Origin: an uncultured bacterium
GTDB lineage: Bacteria; Patescibacteriota; Patescibacteriia; UBA1558; GWA2-36-10
NCBI GenBank assembly: GCA_937912185.1
Contig: CALDOH010000091.1
Coordinates: 1 to 10,617, forward strand
Direction: 5' to 3'
DNA length: 10,617 bases
Shown: piece after piece, positions 1-5,749 of the stretch
Position numbering within the stretch: position 1 is the stretch's first letter
Layout of the letters: each line of letters starts with the position of its first letter
Notes under the pieces: model-generated
Database searches by the model: none
What the model was told of the DNA's origin: nothing
What the model saw: the letters and a program-made list of their open reading frames with translations, nothing else
Position numbers and translations under genes: made by a program

Positions 1-1299
1 GAAAAAAAAGTAGGAGCTACCGCTACTCCTTTGAATGATAATTTTATACCGGTGCAATATAGCACAACTGGTCGTTCTGATGATACGGCCATTTTTGCTT
101 TTCATCCGGATGATAAAGATCAATTAGATAATATTGCAAAAGAAATGCCGTCGGATGATAGTAAAAAATATAGTATAGATAAGATTGTTGATAAGCTGAT
201 TGAAAAACAACAATTGAAATTTGATAGTGAAAATAAAGATAAATTTATTGATATACTTTATCAATATTTCCGCAATCGTCGTAAAGCACCTGTTATCAGG
301 GAGATACTATCTACCAAGATATTGTCAGATAAAAAGAAACTAGCAGAGCAATTAGTAGATAATATTTTATCAATTATCAAGGGTATTAAAGCTAAGATTG
401 AGGCCGAAGGGGGCTTGGTGGTTATGCAAAATGCTATGCCTCCACTACCTGTTTTGCCATCTCAAGATGAGGAGCCAGTTGTTATTCCTCCTGAGCCAAA
501 GGTAAATATTGTCGAAGATGAGTTTGCTGATGTTGAAGGAAATATTGAAGTTGATGAGGAAATTAAGAAAGCCTTATTTGAGATAGAAAAGATTGAGGAC
601 GAGCCACTAGCAGTCGTTACTCCTCCTAAGCTTGATCCAGAATCTAAGGAAGAAGAAGTAAAAGAGGATGATGAGGTCAAGTCAATCCCAATAAAAAAAC
701 CAGAGTTTAAAATCGCCAAGAAGCCCGAGCAAAGTCAAAGGGAAGAAAAGCTCGACCTAATCAAACCCAAAGTTCTTAAAAAAGAGCCACCAGTCAAAGA
801 AATAGGCTTAGAATCTTTACCTAAAGTAATTAGGCCTGGTCAGTCAACTCCAGTCAAAAAACAGATGGATGATGTGCTTAGCAAAGCTCCAGCGCCAGTT
901 GAAGTACCAACCCCTATTTCACCTGTTCCATCAAATCAAAATTGGGGGCTCGCAAAACCAGAGCCTAAATATGTTTTGAGTGGCCCGGTACAGGAACTTC
1001 AGGATATGAGTTTTAGGAATTTTAGACGCTCAGGTAACACTGCCCAAGAGAGGGTAGATAAAATATTAGATAAAATAAGTATTTTGGAACAAGATTCTTA
1101 CACTAAAAAATCTCAAGGTATTGAAGCTTGGCGTCGGAGCGAAACTTATAAGCTTTATTTAGCTCTTGGCGCTGAAAGTATGATTGAAGGTAAAAAGATA
1201 GAAGAAGTGGTAAAAGAAAAAGAGGACAAAGGGGAGAGTGTTTTGGATGGTGATGAATTTTCTGCTATCTCTGATTTAAATAAAAAATTGCGATTTTAA
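1..1299 (+). CDS. Hypothetical protein, first visible gene of the T4SS-like operon (5' partial)
   Basis: The frame is open to the left edge of the window, so this is the 3' part of a longer gene. A TTG at 31 could be read as a start, but the preceding ten codons (EKKVGATATP) are in frame and open, so TTG is more likely an internal leucine. About 432 residues are visible. From TTG numbering, residues 1-130 are charged and helical, with an FRNRRKAPVIRE segment near 80-91. Residues about 135-310 are a low-complexity linker rich in Pro, Glu and Lys. Residues about 318-422 form a compact C-terminal region (GPVQELQDMSFRNFRR, then GIEAWRRSETYKLYLALG). No signal peptide or membrane segment is visible. 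It ends 6 bases before the PrgI-like gene, so it is probably co-transcribed. The C-terminal region resembles a conserved family I associate with CPR genomes, from memory only. I do not recognise a function; an adaptor or scaffold on the cytoplasmic side is a guess. Confidence 0.85.
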   Translation, partial: EKKVGATATPLNDNFIPVQYSTTGRSDDTAIFAFHPDDKDQLDNIAKEMPSDDSKKYSIDKIVDKLIEKQQLKFDSENKDKFIDILYQYFRNRRKAPVIREILSTKILSDKKKLAEQLVDNILSIIKGIKAKIEAEGGLVVMQNAMPPLPVLPSQDEEPVVIPPEPKVNIVEDEFADVEGNIEVDEEIKKALFEIEKIEDEPLAVVTPPKLDPESKEEEVKEDDEVKSIPIKKPEFKIAKKPEQSQREEKLDLIKPKVLKKEPPVKEIGLESLPKVIRPGQSTPVKKQMDDVLSKAPAPVEVPTPISPVPSNQNWGLAKPEPKYVLSGPVQELQDMSFRNFRRSGNTAQERVDKILDKISILEQDSYTKKSQGIEAWRRSETYKLYLALGAESMIEGKKIEEVVKEKEDKGESVLDGDEFSAISDLNKKLRF

Positions 1300-1305
1300 T
1301 AGGCT

Positions 1306-1770
1306 ATGAAAAATAGATTTATTGTACCACAATTTATTGATAAAGTGGATAAAATCTGGGGACCAATTACCGTCAGGCAATTTGTGCTTGTAATCATTGG
1401 TGCCTTTCTTATATTCGTTGCTTATAAATTATCAGACTTTTCTCTGTTTATATTCGAAACTGTTATTATAGTTTTATTCACAGCTTTATTTGCTTTTTAC
1501 AAAGTAAATGGTGCACCTTTTCATGTCTTTGCTCTCAATTTTGTGGAAACTTTTAAAAAACCACCGATTAGAGTTTGGCAAAAAGAATACATTAAAGTGC
1601 AAGAGCAGAAGTTAAAGGGTGAAAATGTTAAAGTAGAGGTTATTCCACAAAAATCATTAGTACCAAGTAAAAAATTGTCAGAGTTGTCTTTGATAATTGA
1701 CACAGGCGGTGCTTATCGTGGTGAAAAAGAGGCCAATGAAATAAATAATTTATCTTATGATATAAAGTAG
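1306..1770 (+). CDS. prgI: PrgI family protein (T4SS inner-membrane component)
   Basis: A 154-residue protein. The N-terminal part has the PrgI-family pattern: a short leader (RFIVPQFIDKVDKIWGPIT), two closely spaced membrane helices at about residues 24-42 and 46-65, then a conserved amphipathic stretch (NGAPFHVFALNFVETFKKP, about 68-86) and an aromatic/basic RVWQKEY. PrgI-family proteins are small membrane components encoded next to VirB4-type ATPases in Gram-positive and CPR type IV secretion systems, probably occupying the place of VirB3. The C-terminal 60 residues are polar and probably cytoplasmic. The ATG follows the previous stop by 6 bases, and there is no purine-rich ribosome binding site. 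The gene ends in TAG, the only TAG stop among the ten genes here. The next gene in line is separated by an inserted non-coding segment. Family assignment is confident; the exact role in the complex is inferred. Confidence 0.87.
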   Translation: MKNRFIVPQFIDKVDKIWGPITVRQFVLVIIGAFLIFVAYKLSDFSLFIFETVIIVLFTALFAFYKVNGAPFHVFALNFVETFKKPPIRVWQKEYIKVQEQKLKGENVKVEVIPQKSLVPSKKLSELSLIIDTGGAYRGEKEANEINNLSYDIK

Positions 1771-1779
1771 TCTATGAAC

Positions 1780-1798
1780 CCCGTTAGAAATTCACGGG
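1780..1798. repeat. Short hairpin at the left end of the inserted segment
   Basis: CCCGT (1780-1784) and ACGGG (1794-1798) form a 5-bp GC-rich stem with a 9-base loop, directly after the prgI stop codon. It overlaps the first GTTAGAAAT copy, so it is probably part of the mobile repeat rather than an independent signal. No T-run follows, so it is not a convincing terminator. Confidence 0.5.
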
Positions 1799-1879
1799 AT
1801 TGCAAGAGTGAGTGATAGTCGGTAGATGTGTATAAAAAATTAATTGCATTATAGTGAATGAGGTGAAAATTAATTTTAC

Positions 1880-1947
1880 CCAGTTAGAAATTTATAATGT
1901 CTAGCTGAAGTGAAAAAGTAAAATAATAATTATGTATTTCTAACTGG
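1880..1947 (+). repeat. Perfect 12-bp inverted repeat abutting the start codon of the TraC-like gene
   Basis: CCAGTTAGAAAT (1880-1891) is the exact reverse complement of ATTTCTAACTGG (1936-1947), with 44 bases between the arms. The second arm ends immediately before the ATG at 1948. In the transcript this could form a stem covering the whole region where a ribosome would load, so it might lower translation of the downstream gene relative to its neighbours. The pairing is seen directly; an effect on translation is inference. It may simply be inherited from the inserted repeat. Confidence 0.75.
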
Positions 1948-2628
1948 ATGAAAGACAAAAAATTAGCCGGCGGTAAGCCGACGCAATCAACCCAAAAGTA
2001 TTTAGACATAGCAGAAATCAGAGATGATTTGGTAGTTTTAAACAACGGCACTGTTCGTGGTGTTATGTTGGTTTCTTCTATTAATTTTGATCTGAAATCA
2101 GAGGATGAACAAAAGGCTATTATTGGTAATTATATTGGTTTTATCAATACTCTAGACTATCCCTTGCAAGTAGTTATCCAATCTCGGCCATTAAATATTA
2201 ATGATTATTTAGACCGGATTAAGAAGGTAGAAAAAGAACAGACCAATGAACTTTTGCGTATGCAGACAGCTGATTATCGGGAGTTTGTTAAAGAGCTACT
2301 TACCCTAGAAATGATTATGAGTAAACGTTTTTATATTGTAGTTCCATATCGTCCATTGGATGATAAACGTAAAGGCTTTGTAGATAAGTTATATACTGTT
2401 TTTTCTGCTGCTAAAGTGGTCAAATTAAGTCGTAAGCGTTTTGAAGAATATAATTTACAGTTAAATAAACGTTGTAATTTTGTACAGTCTGGACTGGCAA
2501 GTTTGGGACTTAGGAGCCAACGTTTAAACACCCAAGCCTTAATTGAGCTATATTATAATAGCTACAATCCAGATTTATTTCAAAAACAAGCCTTAGAGGA
2601 CATAAATAAATTAAGAGTAGAATTATAA
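1948..2628 (+). CDS. TraC-like domain protein, T4SS ATPase-associated (VirB4 N-domain-like)
   Basis: A 226-residue soluble protein with no signal peptide or membrane helix and no Walker motifs. Residues about 13-45 (STQKYLDIAEIRDD, LVVLNNGTVRGVML) resemble the start of TraC/VirB4 N-terminal domains. Later recognisable segments are FINTLDYPLQVVIQSRP (about 65-81), KRFYIVVPYRP (126-136) and a C-terminal ALIELYYNSYNP (197-208). TraC-like proteins of this size commonly sit between PrgI and VirB4 in CPR genomes and probably act with the ATPase, either as a partner or as a separated N-terminal domain. The ATG at 1948 is the only possible start that keeps the conserved N-terminus: an in-frame TAA lies at 1927-1929 and the next Met is residue 40. 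That ATG touches the edge of the inserted repeat, and there is no Shine-Dalgarno sequence. The gene ends 4 bases before virB4. Confidence 0.8.
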   Translation: MKDKKLAGGKPTQSTQKYLDIAEIRDDLVVLNNGTVRGVMLVSSINFDLKSEDEQKAIIGNYIGFINTLDYPLQVVIQSRPLNINDYLDRIKKVEKEQTNELLRMQTADYREFVKELLTLEMIMSKRFYIVVPYRPLDDKRKGFVDKLYTVFSAAKVVKLSRKRFEEYNLQLNKRCNFVQSGLASLGLRSQRLNTQALIELYYNSYNPDLFQKQALEDINKLRVEL

Positions 2629-2632
2629 AGCT

Positions 2633-4555
2633 ATGTTTGGATTTAAAAAAATAAAAGAAGCTAGTAAGAATACGCCGCAAGACATAGAGGATCAATTGCC
2701 AACAGCTGACTCTGCTTTGCCTGTAGAAAAAAAGAGCGAAGGAGAAATTTTGGCCGAACAAAAAGAAATCCTTGAGGCAGAAAAAGTCTTCCGTGAAGGT
2801 ATAGTATCAGTCAGAGATGTGATAGCGCCGGCGTCTTTTAAAATAGATAGAGATTTCTTATTACTAAACAATACTTTTATTAGGACTTTGTTTGTAATGA
2901 CTTATCCTAGATATGTAACCATCGGTTGGTTTGCTCCCATCATCAATGAGAGTTTGACCTTGGACATTTCTATGTTTTTTTACCCAATGAAAACTGGTGT
3001 AGTGCTTAAACAACTTAAAAATAAAGTTGGTACTATGGAGGCGCAAATTATAGCAGATCACGAGAAAGGGTCTCCTCGTGATCCGATTGCTGAAACAGCG
3101 CTCCGTGATATAGAAGATTTACGTGATTCTTTGAGTCAGGGTATAGAAAAGTTTTTCCAATATGCTTTGTATGTGACTATTTACTCCAAGAATAAAGAAG
3201 AATTGGAGCTAGCAACAGATAGGGTTGAAAATTTATTAGGTATGCAATTGATCTATTCTCGTAAAGCTTTATTTCAAACTGAGCAAGGTTTTAATTCTAC
3301 TTTGCCACTTGGTAATGATGAATTAGGTATCACTACTAATATGAATAGCTCACCGATTGCTTCATCATTTCCTTTTGTTTCATCTGAGCTGACTTCTGAT
3401 CAGGGTATTCTCTACGGCATTAACATGCACAACAATAGTTTGGTATTATTTGATCGTTTTAGTTTACAGAACGCTAACATGGTAGTATTTGCTACCTCTG
3501 GCGCTGGTAAGAGTTATGCTATTAAGCTGGAAATTTTGCGTTCTATGATGCTAGGAACAGACGTGATTGTTATTGATCCAGAATATGAATACAAGCACCT
3601 TTCTGATGCTGTTAATGGTTCATATATAAACGTATCCTTAAATTCTGAAAGTAAATTAAATCCTTTTGATTTACCTCGAGGTATTGGTGGTGAGTCAAAA
3701 CCAGAAGATATTTTACGTAGTGCAGTTATTACTATCAAGGGTCTAATTAGGCTTATGATTGGCGAGGTTACCAATGCTGAAGATTCGATTCTTGATCGAG
3801 CTCTTTTGGAGACTTATGCTAAAAAAGATATTACTCCAGCTAGCGATTTGAGTAATATTGAACCACCACTCATGTCTGATTTAGAAGATATTTTACTTAG
3901 TATGGAGGGCGGTGAAGATATGGCCCTTAGAATCAAAAAATATACCGAAGGCACATTTTCAGGCTTATTTAATAGCCCAACTAATATTCGAGTAGACAAT
4001 CAGTTGATAGTATTTAGTATTCGTGATTTAGAAGATGAATTAAGGCCGATTGGTATGTATGTGGTCATCAACTATATCTGGAATATAATCCGTAGTGAAA
4101 TGAAAAAGAGGATCTTGGTGGTTGATGAGGCCTGGATCATGATGCGCCATGAAGATAGTGCCAAGTTTTTATTTGCTTTGGTCAAACGTTGTCGTAAATA
4201 TTATATGGGTGTTACTACCATTACACAGGATGTAAATGACTTTTTGACTTCACCATTTGGTAGCGCCATAGTGACCAACTCATCAATTCAGCTTTTGCTC
4301 AAACAATCACCAGCTTCTATTGGTTTAATTCAAAATACATTTATGCTGACTGAAGGTGAGAAATATCTATTACTCGAATCAGCAGTAGGTGAAGGTATAT
4401 TCTTTGCTGGAGCCAAACACGCCGCTATCAAGATTCAAGCTTCATATGCTGAGCACCAGATCATTACTTCTGATCCTAGACAGTTATTGGAAATTGAAGA
4501 AGCTAAAAAAGAATTTGAAGAAGCTATGTTGGCCGAAGCAGAGGGAGGGACCTAA
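2633..4555 (+). CDS. virB4: VirB4-family T4SS ATPase
   Basis: A 640-residue cytoplasmic ATPase that powers assembly and transport by type IV secretion machinery at the inner membrane. Residues 1-60 are a charged, coiled-coil-like leader. Residues about 60-250 form the VirB4 N-terminal domain (RDFLLLNN at 73-80). The C-terminal half is the RecA-like motor. Its Walker A is ATSGAGKS at 287-294 with K293, followed by VIVIDPEYEY. Its Walker B is ILVVDEAW at 494-501 with D498 and E499. Next comes the conserved TTITQDVNDFL with Q532, then the SSIQLLLKQ segment. All catalytic motifs are intact. The length is shorter than the roughly 800 residues of proteobacterial VirB4, as is usual for compact TraC/TraE-like forms. 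It lies 4 bases behind the TraC-like gene and 34 bases before the VirB8-like gene. The GAGKS loop and the PrgI neighbour favour VirB4 over VirD4 or FtsK-type motors. Confidence 0.95.
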   Translation: MFGFKKIKEASKNTPQDIEDQLPTADSALPVEKKSEGEILAEQKEILEAEKVFREGIVSVRDVIAPASFKIDRDFLLLNNTFIRTLFVMTYPRYVTIGWFAPIINESLTLDISMFFYPMKTGVVLKQLKNKVGTMEAQIIADHEKGSPRDPIAETALRDIEDLRDSLSQGIEKFFQYALYVTIYSKNKEELELATDRVENLLGMQLIYSRKALFQTEQGFNSTLPLGNDELGITTNMNSSPIASSFPFVSSELTSDQGILYGINMHNNSLVLFDRFSLQNANMVVFATSGAGKSYAIKLEILRSMMLGTDVIVIDPEYEYKHLSDAVNGSYINVSLNSESKLNPFDLPRGIGGESKPEDILRSAVITIKGLIRLMIGEVTNAEDSILDRALLETYAKKDITPASDLSNIEPPLMSDLEDILLSMEGGEDMALRIKKYTEGTFSGLFNSPTNIRVDNQLIVFSIRDLEDELRPIGMYVVINYIWNIIRSEMKKRILVVDEAWIMMRHEDSAKFLFALVKRCRKYYMGVTTITQDVNDFLTSPFGSAIVTNSSIQLLLKQSPASIGLIQNTFMLTEGEKYLLLESAVGEGIFFAGAKHAAIKIQASYAEHQIITSDPRQLLEIEEAKKEFEEAMLAEAEGGT

Positions 4556-4589
4556 TTAAATTGCCAATCAATAAATTTAAATAACTTAT

Positions 4590-5147
4590 ATGGAAAAAGA
4601 CAAAAAGAAAATTATTACCTGGGGAGCGATAGCGTTTTTAGTTATTATTGTTTTATTATGGCTCATGCTCAGAGGGAGTGATATCTGGCAACCAGAAAAT
4701 TCTACACCAGTCAATGAAAACACTTCATTTATACCACCGAGCAAAGATTTGCAATACAAGCCAGATGCGCCTCCAGTTCTTGAGGAAACAGAATTTAATG
4801 TAGTTAACTTAGCCAAAGACTTTGCGGCTCGTTTTGGTTCTTGGTCTACTGACAACCAGGGTAGGAATTTAGAGGAGCTGTTACCGCTCAGTACGGATAG
4901 GATGCAAGGTTATTTGACTAGCATCCAACCGGATTATGAGGTAGAGGAATTTTTAGGCATTAGTAGCCAAAGTTTATCAGCTAAGATTCAATCAATTGAT
5001 GATGATAGCGCCGTTATAATGGTGACTACCCAACGCGTTGAAACCAATGAAAATTTAGAAGAAAACGTTTATTTTCAAGAAATTGAAATAAGAGCGATTA
5101 AAGTAGGCGATAAGTGGCTAGTAGATGCTGCTTATTGGCAAGAATAA
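4590..5147 (+). CDS. Single-pass membrane protein, probable VirB8/TcpC-like T4SS component
   Basis: A 185-residue protein. A basic N-terminus (MEKDKKK) precedes one membrane helix at about residues 9-27, giving an N-in, C-out topology. A Pro/Ser-rich linker (about 30-65) leads to a C-terminal domain of about 120 residues. That domain has an initial helix (NVVNLAKDFAARFGSW, about 70-85), a second helix (LEELLPLSTDRMQGYL) and alternating beta strands ending in GDKWLVDAAYWQE. This order (short tail, single helix, alpha+beta outer domain of NTF2-like type) is the architecture of VirB8 and TcpC proteins, which link the inner-membrane platform to the envelope part of the channel. Its place directly behind virB4 fits. 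There is no strong sequence signature, so the VirB8-like call rests on architecture and context. The ATG at 4590 leaves a normal membrane anchor; the 34-base AT-rich leader has no Shine-Dalgarno sequence. Confidence 0.72.
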   Translation: MEKDKKKIITWGAIAFLVIIVLLWLMLRGSDIWQPENSTPVNENTSFIPPSKDLQYKPDAPPVLEETEFNVVNLAKDFAARFGSWSTDNQGRNLEELLPLSTDRMQGYLTSIQPDYEVEEFLGISSQSLSAKIQSIDDDSAVIMVTTQRVETNENLEENVYFQEIEIRAIKVGDKWLVDAAYWQE

Positions 5148-5166
5148 ATTTTAATTAATTTTTAGT

Positions 5167-5727
5167 ATGCCAGGAACACCATCGGAAGCACTTGCCATGC
5201 AGGGAGAGCAGAGGAGAACCCTAAATAGAGAAAGGATGCAATCAGCTCGTCAAAGAACTGCTGCTGCTTCAAATATTAGTTCAGCCGATGATCAAGAAGC
5301 TCCAGACAAAGATAACATCAAGAGGTCTACCTCTCGGGGTATTAGAGCTCGTCTGACTGCTGACAAAAAGTCCAGCAAGGAATTCCGTGAACAAGCGAAA
5401 AAACAAGTTGAGGCCTACGCACGGCGAGTAGCAAAAAAAGCGGCTGATAAAGTTGGTATTAGGGTGGTAAATGCTATTTTTGGTGCTACGGGCTTTGGTT
5501 TGGTAGTTACTTTTTTTATAATGCTAGGGCAATGTTTTTTTGGTAATATGATGGGTATAAAGGGTGTAACGAAACTAAGTGGCCTTGAAATTGGTATTTT
5601 AGTTGGTATAGGTGGTTTGCTTTTCTTTTTATATATATTTATAACCATGGTAGTTGGATTATTCTCTGATCCTTGGAAAGCAGGAATTACAGCCCTTTCA
5701 TCTGCTATCGAGAGTTTATTTGATTAA
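5167..5727 (+). CDS. Basic two-helix membrane protein of unknown function in the T4SS-like operon
   Basis: A 186-residue protein I do not recognise. Residues 1-100 are hydrophilic and strongly basic, rich in Arg, Lys, Ala and Gln (EQRRTLNRERMQSARQR at 14-30; FREQAKKQVEAYARRVAKK at 73-91), probably helical and cytoplasmic. Two hydrophobic segments follow at about 103-126 and 141-165, both Gly-rich, and then a short amphipathic tail (PWKAGITALSSAIESLF). The first ATG (5167) is used; Met11 at 5197 is an alternative, because the first ten residues show no diagnostic feature. It lies 19 bases after the VirB8-like gene and 22 before the beta-propeller gene, so it is probably a structural part of the same machine. 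The long basic tail could contact nucleic acid, acidic lipid or the ATPase. A minimal VirB6-like or accessory platform protein is possible, but it has far fewer helices than VirB6. Confidence 0.75.
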   Translation: MPGTPSEALAMQGEQRRTLNRERMQSARQRTAAASNISSADDQEAPDKDNIKRSTSRGIRARLTADKKSSKEFREQAKKQVEAYARRVAKKAADKVGIRVVNAIFGATGFGLVVTFFIMLGQCFFGNMMGIKGVTKLSGLEIGILVGIGGLLFFLYIFITMVVGLFSDPWKAGITALSSAIESLFD

Positions 5728-5749
5728 TAATATTAAGTAATAAAATATT

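Larger units (their letters stand above)
1774..1952. mobile_element. Candidate small non-autonomous insertion (MITE/REP-like) with terminal inverted repeats
   Basis: This 177-base gap is the only long gap in an operon whose other gaps are 4-34 bases. Its ends carry inverted copies of one 12-mer: CCCGTTAGAAAT at 1780-1791 and ATTTCTAACTGG at 1936-1947, matching at 11 of 12 positions when reverse-complemented. A third copy, CCAGTTAGAAAT, lies at 1880-1891, exactly 100 bases from the first. ATGAA flanks both sides (1774-1778 and 1948-1952) and could be a target duplication, although the AA on the left may belong to the repeat itself. No transposase is encoded. A 13-codon frame (MNPVRNSRDCKSE, 1774-1815, TGA stop) starts at the left ATG, 3 bases after the prgI stop, and is probably only readthrough of the repeat. 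I recall NPVRN-containing translations of this kind in predicted proteins from Parcubacteria assemblies, but cannot verify it. The boundaries are inferred. Confidence 0.55.

Noticed and set aside
31..33. TTG as the start of the first gene, with AGGAG at 12-16 as its ribosome binding site
   Set aside because: The frame is open to base 1. The AGGAG/CTCCT inverted repeat at 12-30 lies inside that open frame, and spacing to TTG is long (14 bases). A gene truncated by the window edge is simpler.
462..719. Open frame on the - strand within the first gene
   Set aside because: Its Ser/Thr-rich translation is the antisense shadow of the Glu/Lys/Pro-rich linker codons of the + strand gene.
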